Program-made: the position numbers and the translations under genes
NCBI GenBank assembly: GCA_902728285.1
Contig: CACVBU010000865.1
Coordinates: 277,044-341,043 of the forward strand
Reading direction: 5' to 3'
Length of the DNA stretch: 64,000 bases
Origin: Clytia hemisphaerica
Taxonomy: Eukaryota; Cnidaria; Hydrozoa; Leptothecata; Clytiidae
In this document: positions 11,570 through 24,420 of the stretch, piece after piece
Layout: each line of letters begins with the position of its first letter
Position numbering within the stretch: position 1 is the stretch's first letter
The notes under the pieces: model-generated
Databases searched by the model: none
Told to the model about the DNA's origin: nothing
Seen by the model: the letters and a program-made list of their open reading frames with translations, nothing else

Positions 11570-11945
11570 AATAGTTGCGTTAAAAGTTAAACTTTTTTCT
11601 TTCACTTTTGTATGCACGAAATTTGAAGGGTGTGTACACTTTAATTTAGGCGATTTAATTTGTTGTTCTATGGGCGCGACCGACCCAGCATTTGCTGCAA
11701 ACGATAAAATAATAACATTGAACTTCCTATGCCACAAATTTCTAATACTAGTTTACTAATAGTCATTTAAAAAATGATCCTAACCTTCCTTGATTAATGA
11801 AAGTCTTATTTTTATTTTACCGACCGACCGACTCATATTTTGCCAACGATCTGCCCGTAGAACAACAAATTAAATTGGTCTCGGTTTAACTAAACTTTAT
11901 TTTTTAAACAAAGAGAAATTATGTCAAAAAACCTTTAAAATTACG

Positions 11946-12871
11946 GTAAGTGTAAACTGCAGGTTACAGGTTGCAGGTTACAGGTCACAGGTCAGTGTTG
12001 ACAGGTCAGCTTCAATTACTGTAAAACGCAACGAAAATGTTTGAAAAACAGGTATTTTATTGATTTAGAACTATTTAAAGCTAAAGATCTACCCAAGTGC
12101 TTACCATGTGGTTTTGCGTTATACGCCGTGTATAACACGGACCTGTAATCTTGTATTATATATTACATCCATATCACACATGTAAAAAATTATCTTTTCA
12201 ATGTTATACGCATGTTACGTATGTTATATACAAAGAATAAAGAAATATTCGGATATCGATCTCACCTTTGATTTAAACAGCCCCCTAACAGGAAAATAGC
12301 TTTTTCACAATCACTATGTCATATCTCATTTTATCTCCTGTATCACCTTGAGTATGATAACAAGAATTGATGAAAATAGCGTCAACGGGATTATATTTTA
12401 TAAATGTTTCAATATTTTTATCCCCTGCTTTGTATTTTTGATAAAATGACATCACCTTTTTCATATCTCTAAAACAGTTACCTTGGAATATTTATTGTTT
12501 TCAAAACCTGTCAATCTATCTCAACTTGCAGCGTCAGCATCCTATTATGCATGAAGAATATTTTATTGTTAATTGGCGTACAAAACATCATACTTTGAGA
12601 TAACATCATTATTTACATTATTTAAGTGTCAATATTTGTCAATATTTGGGGTTGATGAATTGTCGTTTAAGTCTTCTAAATAACATCATTAACATATTTT
12701 GATATTACATTTCCATTACATATAATATTTTCAGGAACTTATGTTATGAGTTGTATGTTATGAGTTGTATGTTACGAGTGCGTTACAGTTTTCCGGTCTG
12801 TGTTTTGTTAACCTGTAACCTGTAACCTGTAACCTGTGACCTTCAACATGTAACCTGCGGTTTACACTTAC
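11946..12871. mobile_element. MITE with minisatellite-like termini (GTAAGTGTAAAC / CAGGTTACAGGT)
   Basis: Left end GTAAGTGTAAACTGCAGG followed by tandem GTTACAGGTTGCAGGTTACA-type units. The right end is the inverse, ACCTGTAACC repeats and then GGTTTACACTTAC. The 0.8-kb core is non-coding and AT-rich. The plan (inverted ends built from short tandem units containing GTTAC/GTAAC) resembles the larger element at 21331-24607, though the sequences differ. Target duplication not resolved. Confidence 0.65.
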
Positions 12872-14689
12872 TGTTTAAATTACGTCTAAAAAATCTTTCG
12901 CGAGGATTATATTTCGCAAATTCAAAGGTATTTAAAACTTTCACGAATTTACGGAAAAACTTGCCTAACTCGCTAAATTAAATTCCCGCTAAAATTAATC
13001 CCCTTAAGGCCAAGTTCGTGAGTAAAATTGATCGATCTCTAAATTAACATCGCAGTGTCATGTTAATAAATGTTATTGCCAGTTTATTTAATTTCTGTTG
13101 CGGTGGCACTTTAACGGCAGTTATGGCTAGTTGTAAAACAATGATTTAGCTGGTTAGTGAAAGTCAGTGAAAACTCTTTGTAGTCCCGCTGGAGATCGAA
13201 AAACGTTTCCTTTCGTAGCACAACTCTTAGATATAAGAAAAATATATGGAAACTTACAGATCGAGGTATGTATATTTTGAATCCCAAGACTTTCCACCTT
13301 GAAAACCCGCAATTATCTCGTAATTTAATGCCAAAGTTGAGAATTTTTAATGCGATCGAGTTGTTTTAAATTTGAAAATGTCGGCTAAGTCTATTTTAAG
13401 GAACGCTAGAAATAAGACAGATTTTCTTTTACAGAAGTGCTCCAAATTTTAAAGATAGAGTTGTAAATAAATATGGTAGATAGAGTAATGAAACTTATGG
13501 CTAAATCTTCTAGTACAGGCTAAAAATCTCCTGCCTTTAAAACGGCGGTATGGGGCGGTAATGGTGTCTTTTGGTCATCGTTCTTTGAGCGGGAAATACA
13601 GCACGAGGTAATCGTGCAGGAGGCTCTAAAAGATCAATTTGTTATGGTACAATGGATGCAGCTGGAACTTATAAATCTGTACCATTTAAAAAGGAACATG
13701 TATGTTTTTGATGATATATTCTTTGAGTCTTTTAACCGATAAACCAATCGATAGATTGGATATCAATTAATTCTGATAATCGATAGAGAATTGATAATTA
13801 CAGGATTTTAAGGGAGGGTCAATTGTTCATCGATTGACCTTAAGATGGCCGATTTTTATTCTCGATTATCGAAATCAATCGATATCCAATCAATCAGTTG
13901 ATTATGGATTAATCAGAGATTTGGGAAAAGAGGATAAGAAACGGTGCTGCCGCTTTTTTCCCATTCTTTCCCTTTGAATTCGGCACCCTTTGAAGAAGCA
14001 AAGCTGTAGAATAGTTGAGCAGGAAGGAAGGCCGAAAAGAAATGGCGTTACATACAGGTATACCCAATGTTCAAGAAAGAAGTCCTTGAATAAAGCTTTC
14101 CAGTGAGTTCTTTGTGAAAAAGAGACTGGGAAATGAAAGTTTGACCTTTTGGGAGTTTCCCCTGAGAAAATCGAGGAAAATCATTCTATATTCTGGGAGT
14201 AAAGATGGCGGACATGAGGCATGCTTGAAATTTCGAAAAATTGGAACCAGTTTCTTTCTGGCCTGTATTGCTCTGAATGAATTGTTTGTGTTGCAAACAT
14301 AATTTTTTATTGGTAGTAGGAAGGTTGATTGTGACCACATATGTCTTAGTTTTCCATGGCACTCCCTAAAACTTCTTAGCGTTTTGATTTAAGATGGGCA
14401 ATATCGATTGATGATTTTGTTGTTTTTTTCAACTTTTAGATGAAAAAATAGTCTAATCTTAGAAAAACTTCCTCAATGGTAATGGAATTGAGATTCAGTA
14501 AGTATACTTGATTTCCTCTGTGGTACTTTTAGCTGTATCTAGGGAAACCATTGACTTTTGGGTTGGAAATTTCGAGTTTCGGCAACAAAACATTGCAAAA
14601 AGTTCAAATAACTTTGACATGTGATATTTTTAAAGCCTTACTATTGACGGGCCATGGTTTTGGCCGGTCAGTAGATTGACTCACATGGC
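12872..14689. other. Intergenic with an imperfect TATCGAT palindrome
   Basis: No gene recognised. At about 13745-13790 and 13862-13908 there are inverted arms around ATTGGATATC and GATAATCGA, with a short spacer: probably a small inverted-repeat element. A segment near 14200 contains AAAGATGGCGGACATGAG, with no supporting open frame of convincing length. Confidence 0.4.
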
Positions 14690-15236
14690 TTTGACACTTT
14701 TGCGGCCAAAACATAATTTAATCGGTGGACTTTACAGTCTGTGTTAGGGTAATTCATACAGATTGCTTACTAAATACCCCTAGTTTTACAGTAGATTTTC
14801 ATTTTATATATTTTGAGGCTAGTTATCGTCATTTCCTCTATGAATTACTGTTTATAACAACACTACCCAGAAAACTATCCCACAGAAAGTTAAGTATTGC
14901 CAATACAAGCACTGGTGCAATGAAGCAAAGATTGATTTAGGATGACTCAACATTTTGGCACTTTGACTGTCACGTTCAACGTTAAGGTATAAGGAGAAAG
15001 TCTGCTAAAAGATTAAATGAAACCTGCAGAAACTAGGTATATTATTACTCGCATTATTTAGCTTGACCAAAACAGAATGGAATAATAAATCTATGCAGTG
15101 GATGTTGATATTTTATAAATGTTTTCTGGACAAACGTGGATATGATCAGTTGAACCTGGTTGAGCACCACCTACATATCCTTTGAAATTTGATATATACT
15201 TGGAAAATGTTCTCTGGAAAAAGTGGATTTCCATAT
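14690..15236 (+). mobile_element. R1 copy ii, left part
   Basis: Plus-strand copy of R1, homologous in reverse complement to 9877-10365. It stops abruptly at GGATTTCC plus ATAT (15233-15236), where element A begins. The rest of R1 resumes at 32066 with ATATACGCAATATG. Confidence 0.8.
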
Positions 15237-15445
15237 GTGTCATCACAAGCGATTTGGATAACATAGTTTTGGATCGGTCCGATAAAATGATCGGTGCAGA
15301 CCGACCCGGACCGGCCCGGACCGGTGCCGACCGTTCTCGAGTGATACATTTATTTTCTCCGATCTTGTTTGTTTTGATAAGTCGATAGCTTGAATCTATC
15401 GTTCCCGTCCGGTCCGGACCGTCCCGGACCGGACCGTACAGAACG
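15237..15445. promoter_or_regulatory. Left TIR and subterminal CCGGTCCGGACCG array of element A
   Basis: After the 28-bp TIR come clustered palindromic units: GATCGGTCCGAT, GACCGACCCGGACCGGCCC, CCGTCCGGTCCGGACCG and CCCGGACCGGACCG (15270-15440). Matching clusters lie at the other end. Such subterminal arrays are often transposase-binding sites; that function is inferred. Confidence 0.6.
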
Positions 15446-16596
15446 GGCCTTGGTCATAACTCTCGGCTGCCGGCAAAACTTTTGCACGTTTAAAAAAGGT
15501 AAACAGTACAACAGTCTGGAAAGTGATGTTCTCATTTCTGATAAATTGGTGCCTTGTAGTTGTTGTCTATTGGATTATTTTGACACCAATTGTTTGGAAC
15601 AAATACTTATTTGATACTGACATAATTTAACTTGCTCCAAAGTGATGAGTGTATATGTAGAATAAGAAGGCAACAAAAACAAGATATTGATGGATTTCCT
15701 AAGCTGCATGCAAAAGCAAGATGATTTGTCTATAATTATATATATATCAAAAATCTTTTAACAAAGTCTATAGCTACTGTTTCTCTAAAACATAGATGAA
15801 TTAAAAGTTCTGAAAAGCTGAGTTATTGTCCCAATTGTCCCAATTTTTTTTTGACTTTTTTACTTTTGTGTTGCAAGTTTTTTCAAGCAAGGATATTGAA
15901 AACTTCTTTTGTTGCCGTAAAAGAATAAAGGGTGCAAGAAAGTTTTGGTGATATAAAAGGCATGCAGGCGATATAAAAAGGCTGTGTTATGTTCGCTTCT
16001 TTGAAGCTCAGAAATTTCATATGCGGGCAGGTAGGGGTAAACAGAAAAAAATCTGGAAATTATCTCTTCGGGCGGCAATCGAAAATATGTTCCGTTTGTG
16101 TCAAAAATTTTCTTAAAATTGAATTGTCGTTTGGTTGGTAGTAAATTTAGTCAGGTTTTTGGAAAATGGTTTCAAAGTATATATAGTTTTTAAAATATTT
16201 ATTCTTCGCTCTTGTTTGATGAAAAATTCCAACAATTTTCTGACTTGTCCGACTAGGAATTTTTGTCTACAACTACAAAGTTAGTTGGTCGGCTGACACG
16301 AACAGAACATATTTTCGATGGTCGCCTTATTTCATTTGCGTTCAATATTTTGAAGTTATATATATTATACTAAACCAAGCTTGGTTATTTGACCTGATTT
16401 TTCACATAAAACAACAAAAAAGAAATCCAATGTCATATTGCAACTAGAAAATACAATCATAGAAAATATTTAACTTTGGTTGAATAAAAAATTGTTTTGA
16501 AATAACAAATAGATATTTGATTGAAAAAAATTAGTCACAGTATGATAATATTGAAGGAACTAAAGTTGAGATTTGTTCCCTAGTTAATGTGTATAT
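15446..16596. other. Element A left non-coding arm
   Basis: AT-rich sequence between the subterminal array and the nested MITE. No coding region recognised. Confidence 0.45.
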
Positions 16597-18163
16597 GTGA
16601 CTCCCAAGCGATTTGGAGTACACAAAAGTCCGATCGGTTTAATGACCGTTCCTCTTTGGCCTCTATTGGACCGGTCTTTTTACCGCTAAGGCCGTTCAAC
16701 TATCGAAAGAGGCCGATGCATGGCCGATCATGAAAAGCGGCCATAACGAAGAGGCTTCGAGGCCGCTAAAGGGGCCCGAGCGGTCCAATGCCCGGTACGC
16801 TTCGTCCAGATGGCCGCTATTGATTTCTTTACTTACTTACTTTTACTTAGCCTCGTTTCCGAAAATGTAAACATTGAGTTCGTTTCTTGGAAAACGAGTT
16901 GCCGTGTGTTGTGAAATTGGAAACTGAGATTTTCTTCTTGCAGTTTTAAATCATTTGGATTTTATTTTGATATGGTAGAAATTTTTAACAACGTGGAAAT
17001 TCGTGGACATTTGACATTCCATGGGAAAAGGATCACTTTTGCTCTCAACACTTTATCGATACGATTAAATTATCGATTCTATCGATACACCTATCGATAC
17101 ATAGGCCTATCGATAGACTTTTATCGATAAGAATTTAATGATCCCAAATAAGCGATTAAAAATTAGTGATAGGAGCTTTATCTATAAAAGTTTAACAATA
17201 AATGATCCATGAAAGTTTAGCGATAGAAACTAATCGAAAACGATAACAAAATTAGCAATAGAAAATTAGCGATAAAAATTTATCGATACAACTTAGAAGT
17301 CATTGTAGTGTTTTGGTGTTTTTAAGTGTCCCAGTTTTTACAAACAAAAATGTCTAAAGACATAGTAAGTTGCACAAGTACGTCAACAGACTTTTTAAGA
17401 AACAGAACACCCCTATCTCTTAGCAAGAACTTTTATTGAGCCGATCCATTTGTAACAAAAGCATAGTTGTTTTCTTCATAAATTTCACTAGAGTTTCTTA
17501 TGCATACTTTTACCAACTTGTTTTTCTTCGTATGTTTTAACAAGAATAGTCAACAAATAACTCGTTTTCTACATTGCTTTCACAAGCATCTCTCATGCTT
17601 AGTCTTCTGACTTTGATTTCTTTGTAGCGTTTAAATGCGTCTGTTATGCTTAGTTTTATCAACTCGCTTTCTCCGTAATTTTCACGATCGTCTCTTATGC
17701 TTAGTTTTATCAACTCGCTTTCTTCGTAATTTTCACGAACGTCTCTTCCTTATCGATACAACACAAGATAGATAATTTTACTATCGATACACCTTTTCAA
17801 CATATCTTAATCATATATGGCTCATATCGAAAGATTTTAAAATGCTAAACGTTATTGAAGTTTCCTCAATTCTACTTTTTGAAAAAGATTGTACTTTTGA
17901 GGATTGAGTAGTTTTTTAGAACCGGACTTTTTTAGACCGGACTTTCGACCGCTCCAGACGCCGCTTGGAAGTCTCTTGCTCAAAAAGGGCCGCTAAAAGA
18001 GCGGCCTCAAGCGGACCTTTCAAAAATTCTCTCGCCCGCTTGGAGGCCGATCTTCACGAACAATGGGCCGCTAAAGATTTTACTTCGGCCGCTTTAAGAC
18101 CGGTATTTTACCCGCTTTGGGCCGATCGGTCTTTTGTGTACTCCAAATCGCTTGAGGAGTCAC
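16597..18163. mobile_element. Nested 1.57-kb non-autonomous element, GTGACTCC termini, ATAT duplication
   Basis: Inverted ends GTGACTCCCAAGCGATTTGG (left) and GTGACTCCTCAAGCGATTTGG-type (right, one extra base), continuing AGTACACAAAAG and then CCGATCGGT. Flanked by ATAT at 16593-16596 and 18164-18167. The termini share CAAGCGATTTGGA, the GTG start and ATAT duplication with element A, so it is probably a non-autonomous relative. The core has no gene. It carries GGCCGCT-rich subterminal sequence, TATCGATA-rich sequence (17050-17290) and 3-4 direct repeats of roughly 64 bp around CTTATGCTTAGTTTTATCAA (17570-17745). Confidence 0.8.
17460..17745. repeat. Tandem repeat, ~64-bp unit
   Basis: Repeated segments containing TCTCTTATGCTTAGTTTTAT, CAACTCGCTTTCTTCG and TAATTTTCACGA recur with a period of roughly 60-66 bp. 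The last two units are almost identical; earlier ones are decayed. Non-coding. Confidence 0.6.
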
Positions 18164-18423
18164 ATATACCCTAATTTGAAAAACTTTTTACCATCAACCG
18201 GAGCTACTTGTGATATTCCAGTCAAACAAGGAATTCATAGGAAATTTGTTTTCAGAAAAGGAGAACCAATAGTTGGTAGTCTCATGTTTGACTGGAGGAT
18301 CCCAAGTAGCCCCTGTTGACAATACTATGCAAATACTTATCAAATTGATGAGTATGTCATAATTTATTTCAACGTGCACCACAAAAATAATGATTTAATT
18401 TGCTTATTGTAGAGAAAAGACGG

Positions 18424-18769
18424 TACCGTATTTCCTCCAATAAGCACCGCACCAAAAGATTTTTTTTTCAAAATAAGCGCCACCCTCTTTTTAAGTTCTT
18501 TCTCTAATAATAGAGTTGCACCTAGAATCCAATGCAAAGCGGCGCTTATTAGAAAATCAAGAAAAATAAAGCTGCGCTTATTAAAACATAAAGACTTATA
18601 TCATATGGTTTGTGATTCTCCTTGAATTTTGATTGAGATGAAATAAATAAAAAGCTTCTCGTTAAACAAAACGCATTCAATTTTTCTACTGAACCCAGAA
18701 TTTAAAATCAAAAAACAAAAGTTTGCAATTTCGATATAAGCCGCAGCGCTTATTTGAGGAAATACGGTA
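18424..18769. mobile_element. MITE, TACCGTATTTCCTC termini
   Basis: Inverted ends TACCGTATTTCCTCCAATAA and (reverse) TACCGTATTTCCTCAAATAA with TA at both borders, 346 bp, rich in AATAAGCGC-type motifs. It lies just downstream of the element A transposase stop codon. Non-coding. Confidence 0.75.
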
Positions 18770-19401
18770 ATGGAGTTTGCTTTTTTTAAATCACTGAACA
18801 TTAACAATTATTTTTTTCATTTTCAGAATGACTAATAGAAAGAATACTAAGAAACTAATTAATAATGATCTGGATCCGGTGCAGTTATGTTTTTCGTTTC
18901 TTCCGTGCAAAATTCTCTTATATCTGTGTAAAGATATTCCTTCCGTTGTCTTGAAAATCCTTTCGGTTCCACAACAGATGGCAAATCATGAGAGACTTTA
19001 CGAAAATCCTCAACAATACATATTTTGGTTGGTAAATCATCAAATGTTTTTGAGCAATACACAAAACCAGGTTCATCAGACGACATTCGAAAGTGATGGT
19101 ACTCAAGGAGATTTTCGATTGGTTTAAACTTTTTCTGTATGAAATGTTCCGTCCAATCATATGTGGGGACATGAATCTTTTGATCGTGTGTCCCAACAAG
19201 CACGGAAATGTTGCACTTGGTGCTGTCACAAACTTTGGCAACATCATACAGTGATGATACATGTGTTTTGCGGAAACTCTTTTTGAAGGCACCAAAGCAT
19301 CTAATAATGAAAAGTAAATTACTGTAGATACTGGCCTGGTAGATTTGAAGGGAAGTTAAATGATTTTAGAAATACCTTAAATTCAGAATTATAATTTTTC
19401 A

Positions 19402-19647
19402 TATACCTTAAAGGAAGAAATTTTGGCGCATTTGGCCGAAATCTGCCAAATTAAGTTCCGCTAAAATTTCTTTTTTCCTCCATCCGCCAAATTTAATTTT
19501 TTCAATGTTTTTGCATTTTTTTCTGTTTTTACGCCATATTTAAGGTTAAATCTTTCAGCAACCACCAAATTAAATTCCTGCCAAATTTAGTTTTTTCGTC
19601 CATCCACCAAATTAAATTCTCGCCAAAATTTCTTCCTTTAAGGTATA
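19402..19647. mobile_element. MITE in transposase intron 2, TATACCTTAAAGG termini
   Basis: Inverted ends TATACCTTAAAGGAAGAAAT and ATTTCTTCCTTTAAGGTATA, 246 bp, with TA at each border. Non-coding. Sits in intron 2 of the element A transposase. Confidence 0.75.
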
Positions 19648-19945
19648 CCATTTTATATTGTAGTAATTAAGGCCAACATTAAGAAAATTACCACATTTGC
19701 AAAATTAAAACCTTGAAAACTTCTTCCCATAAAATAATTAACTGTTAACTGCTTTGAGGCCAATGCTGTAAAAGTTTAGTATTTTAGTATGATAGATTTT
19801 TATCAGGGTTTAAACTTTTCATTCTGTATTATAAATTTATTAATTTATTCTGTATTTTTATTGTTATAAAACAGAAAGCGCAAAAATTAGTTCCTGCTAA
19901 GATTTGTACCCTCAAGTTAATAAAGATAAGTCTAGTAAAATAACC

Positions 19946-20040
19946 TACCTTATTGGTAGAAATTCTGGTGGATACTAAATTTATTGGTTTTGGCAGTTAA
20001 GCCAAATTTAGCACCCACCAAAAATTCTACCAATAAGGTA
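19946..20040. mobile_element. 95-bp MITE, TACCTTATTGGTAGAA termini
   Basis: Inverted ends TACCTTATTGGTAGAAATTC and the reverse complement at 20021-20040, with TA borders. A related element with TACCTTATTGGAACTAATTT ends lies at 28884-29110. Confidence 0.75.
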
Positions 20041-21504
20041 TTTACCTGTCGCAGCTGAATTTAGTGTGACCAGCAATCATGAATGATATTCAATTTTTTG
20101 ATGGAAGCCATTGATTATTCTCCACATCAGATAATGCAGGAAAGCATTATTCTTATTCTGGCCTAAGTTTGAAAAAAGTGAAAAACAATTATATAACTGG
20201 TTTGCTTAATAATCTGATATAAATGATAATTTAATTCTTATATTTATGTTTATTTTCAATTGTCATAAATTTTTGAAATTATTGGAAAAGTTGTTTTAAA
20301 AGTAGCAATTTTCTCGTTTAAGATAAAATTATGGGCTGTTCCAGGAAATGCTTTTGACCCCTTTATAATTAAGCCTGATAAATTTTACATTCACAAAATA
20401 CATAATCGTGTACATGATTTTCTTTTTATAAGCATAACATACTTATAAGCATATTGAGACCCAGATTTTAATCCTTTAAAGCAATAGATCTATTGTTTAA
20501 GAAATATTTTTTTCAATATATAATGAGGCCAAATAAGCTTATAAGCGTTATGCTTATAAAAAAACATGTATTGATACCTGAACAGTTATCAGCGTGTAAA
20601 TGAGAATCAGTTTCTCCAAGATTGAAATTTTCAAGAAAATGGTGAACGTAGCTGATGGTGGTATTCGCTCCTTTTCCGGTAGAATTGATTTCATCGATCA
20701 GGTAGCTGTACTGCATATTGACTCCATCATTACAAATACCAAAAATGCTGCACTTTCGAGGCATTTTAAAAAAGATTGGGCCCGGTTGAAGTGGGTTATA
20801 CGGGTAGTGGACTTGTTGAGCGAAGTCCCAACTAAAATGAGCCATACCCTTAAATGAGCACTTAGGCTTTGGCGAAAAGAGGTCGAACTTCTCCGAACTA
20901 ACAATAAGCTCCTTTGCATTTTCTTTGGCCTTATCACATTGGGCTCGGTAATAGCGCTGCTCTTCGGTAGCCCGGACGATGTGTTTTTTATGTTCTTCCA
21001 AGACTTGGTCATAATCGTCATCTTCGTCCTCGAAATTTTTGGCCCGCGCGCGAATTAGTTTTGTATTTCCCTCTTGGCAAACCCAATATAAATCGCTCAT
21101 CGTTTTTGCGATCACGATGTGGGGCAATCTGGCTCTCCAAAATTCCGAAAATGTACTTAGACCCATAATGGGTAGATCGACAATATCACTAGCCTCCCGA
21201 TACTTTTCATAAATTGTTTTCCGGGTTTCGTGCGACGGTAGCAGTTGTAGCCTGGCCTCTTCGTCACGATAATGCGGTACTCTGCCCGGTAGTAACAGAG
21301 CATTCTGCTCAGCAAAGTTGACGAGAAAGGCGTTGTTACTAAAAGTGGTAACACAGGGTAACACATGGTAACAGGGGGTAACTCTAGGGTAACAGGGGGT
21401 AACACATGGGTAACACATGGGTAACAGGGGTAACAGGGTAACAGTTTGAAAATGGTGGCTCTGAGGGGTCGGAAATTTGAAAATAGACTTAACCAATGTT
21501 GTTG

Positions 21505-22263
21505 GTGAATACAATGATAGAATGAATGATGCTGGTCAATGCAATGATGGAATCGATGTTGCTGGTGAATGCAATGATGGTGTTACTGGTGAATGCAATG
21601 ATGGAATCAATGGTGCTGGTGAATGCAATGGTGGAATCAATGGTCCTGCTGAATTCAATGTTGGAATCAATGGTGCAGGTGACTGAAATGATGGAATCGA
21701 TGTTACTGGTGAATGCAATGATGGTGTTACTGGTGAATGCAATGATGGAATCAATGGTGCTGGTGAATGCAATGGTGGAATCAATGGTGCAGGTGACTGA
21801 AATGATGGAATCGATGTTACTGGTGAATGCAATGATGGTGTTACTGGTGAATGCAATGATGGAATCAATGGTGCTGGTGAATGTAATGCTGGAATCAATG
21901 GTGCTGGTGAATTCAATGTTGGAATCAATGGTGCAGGTGACTGAAATGATGGAATCGATGTTGCTGGTGAATGCAATGATGGTGTTACTGGTGAATGCAA
22001 TGATGGAATCAATGGTGCTGGTGAATGTAATGCTGGAATCAATGGTGCTGGTGAATTCAATGTTGGAATCAATGGTGCAGGTGACTGAAATGATAGAATC
22101 GATGTTGCTGGTGAATGCAATGATGGTGTTACTGGTGAATGCAATGATGGAATCAATGGTGCTGGTGAATGCAATGGTGGAATCAATGGTGCAGGTGACT
22201 GAAATGATGGAATCGATGTTACTGGTGAATGCAATGATGGTGTTACTGGTGAATGCAATGCAA
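21505..22263. repeat. Minisatellite, left arm (24/30-bp units)
   Basis: Alternating units built on GCTGGTGAATGCAATGATGG and AATCAATGGT (30 bp), and GGTGTTACTGGTGAATGC plus AATGAT (24 bp). Unit lengths are multiples of three and lack stops in several frames, so long open frames appear on both strands; these are not genes. Confidence 0.9.
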
Positions 22264-23035
22264 CTACCAACGTTTTACCTACTCTACCTATGTACGATAG
22301 ATTACGGCCTCTAAAACAGTAAAAGTTTTTATGTTTAAACGATACTATATTTTTAGAACGTTTTATCTTATGTTTGTATGATAAATTACTGTCCTTTAAC
22401 ACAGTACTTAAAAGTTTTTAAGTTTGAGTGGTTTATCAAGCGACACTATATTTTAGGAAGCTTTATCTCATGTTTGAATTTTCTTATGGTTATTGCTGCG
22501 GCTAGGATAGTGCATGTTACTTTCGTTTCGTGTTTCGCGTTTCACCTCACTGCTCTCAAATTTCGTCATCTTTCGATACTGACCATTTCATTTTCCATAT
22601 CTCCTAAGATCCTAAAAGCCAAATTTAATGGTATAAGAAGAAAGAAATATTTGGGTGATTTTTATTAACTCCGGTTATAATTTCTTAATATTTTTACTTT
22701 GTAAATAGTTAGCAAAAAAGAGAGAAAAGTAATAACTTGTGTTCCTTTAAAACAAAGATTAAATTTCCTTGTCTTATACATAAGTTGGTCATTCTTATTC
22801 TAAACAATCGTGTGCCCCCTTAAAAGTTTATATTTTGACTAACTCGGATTAAGCTGCATTCCACTGCATCGCCAAATTTATCAAAAAAAATCGAAGTGTC
22901 CAGGGGTAGATCTTTTCAAAAATTAATTGATTTTTCATATCCCGTAGAACAATTTCTTATTAAAATAGCCTAAATTATAGAATTATCATTTTCCTTGTTC
23001 TGAAAGTTTTAAACTATTGAGACATATTTTTGATA
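22264..23035. other. Non-repeat core of the giant-TIR element
   Basis: About 770 bp of AT-rich sequence between the two minisatellite arms. No convincing coding region. It is the only single-copy part of the element's centre. Confidence 0.5.
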
Positions 23036-24420
23036 ATCACCTGCACCATTGATTCCACCATTGCATTCACCAGCACCATTGATTCCATCATTTAAGTCAC
23101 CTGCACCATTGATTCCACCATTGCATTCACCAGCACCATTGATTCTATCATTGCATTCACCAGTAACACCATCATTGCATTCACCAGCAACATCGATTCC
23201 ATCATTTCAGTCACCTGCACCATTGATTCCAACATTGAATTCACCAGCACCATTGATTCCAACATTGAATTCACCAGCACCATTGATTCCAGCATTACAT
23301 TCACCAGCACCATTGATTCCATCATTGCATTCACCAGTAACACCATCATTGCATTCACCAGCAACATCGATTCCAACATTGAATTCACCAGCACCATTGA
23401 TTCCAGCATTACATTCACCAGCACCATTGATTCCATCATTGCATTCACCAGTAACACCATCATTGCATTCACCAGTAACATCGATTCAATCATTTCAGTC
23501 ACCTGCACCATTGATTCCACCATTGCATTCACCAGCACCATTGATTCCATCATTGCATTCACCAGTAACACCATCGTTGCATTCACCAGCAACATCGATT
23601 CCATCATTTCAGTCACCTGCACCATTGATTCCAACATTGAATTCACCAGCACCATTAATTCCAGCATTACATTCACCAGTACCATTGATTCCATCATTGC
23701 ATTCACCAGTAACACCGTCATTGCATTCACCAGTAACATCGATTCCATCATTTCAGTCACCTGCACCATTGATTCCAACATTGAATTCACCAGCACCATT
23801 GATTCCAGCATTACATTTACCAGCACCATTGATTCCATCATTGCATTCACCAGTAACACCATCATTGCATTCACCAGCAACATCGATTCCATCATTTCAG
23901 TCACCTGCACCATTGATTCCAACATTGAATTCACCAGCACCATTGATTCCAGCATTACATTCACCAGCACCATTGATTCCATCATTGCATTCACCAGTAA
24001 CACCATCATTGCATTCACCAGTAACATCGATTCCATCATTTCAGTCACCTGCACCATTGATTCCACCATTGCATTCACCAGCACCATTGATTCCATCATT
24101 GCATTCACCAGTAACACCATCATTGCATTCACCAGCAACATCGATTCCATCATTTCAGTCACCTGCACCATTGATTCCACCATTGCATTCACCAGCACCA
24201 TTGATTCCATCATTGCATTCACCAGTAACACCATCATTGCATTCACCAGCAGCATCGATTCCATCATTTCAGTCACCTGCACCATTGATTCCAACATTGA
24301 ATTCACCAGCATCATTGATTCCAGCATTGCATTCACCAGTAACACCATCATTGCATTCACCAGTAACATCGATTCCATCATTGCATTGACCAGCATCATT
24401 CATTCTATCATTGTATTCAC
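23036..24420. repeat. Minisatellite, right arm (inverted copy of the left arm)
   Basis: Reverse complement of the 24/30-bp array in the left arm (ATTCACCAGCACCATTGATT and related units), nearly twice as long (about 1.39 kb versus 0.76 kb). The junction with the single-copy block (ACATTGGTTAAGTCAATTTT) is inverted-identical to the left arm. Long open frames on both strands are by-products of the unit length. Confidence 0.9.

Noticed and set aside
13745..13908. Centromeric or telomeric satellite
   Set aside because: Only a single imperfect palindrome, not an array.
14725..14940. Small ORF shared between 14.7 kb and 10.1-10.3 kb considered a conserved gene
   Set aside because: The similarity covers the whole R1 repeat including non-coding flanks; it reflects repeat copies, not coding conservation.
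21526..24399. Four long open frames (262-446 codons) on both strands
   Set aside because: They are translations of the 24/30-bp minisatellite; unit length divisible by three and lack of stops make both strands open. No start context, no non-repeat domain.
21505..24420. Repeat arrays considered as CRISPR
   Set aside because: No unique spacers; units are contiguous minisatellite copies in a eukaryotic context.
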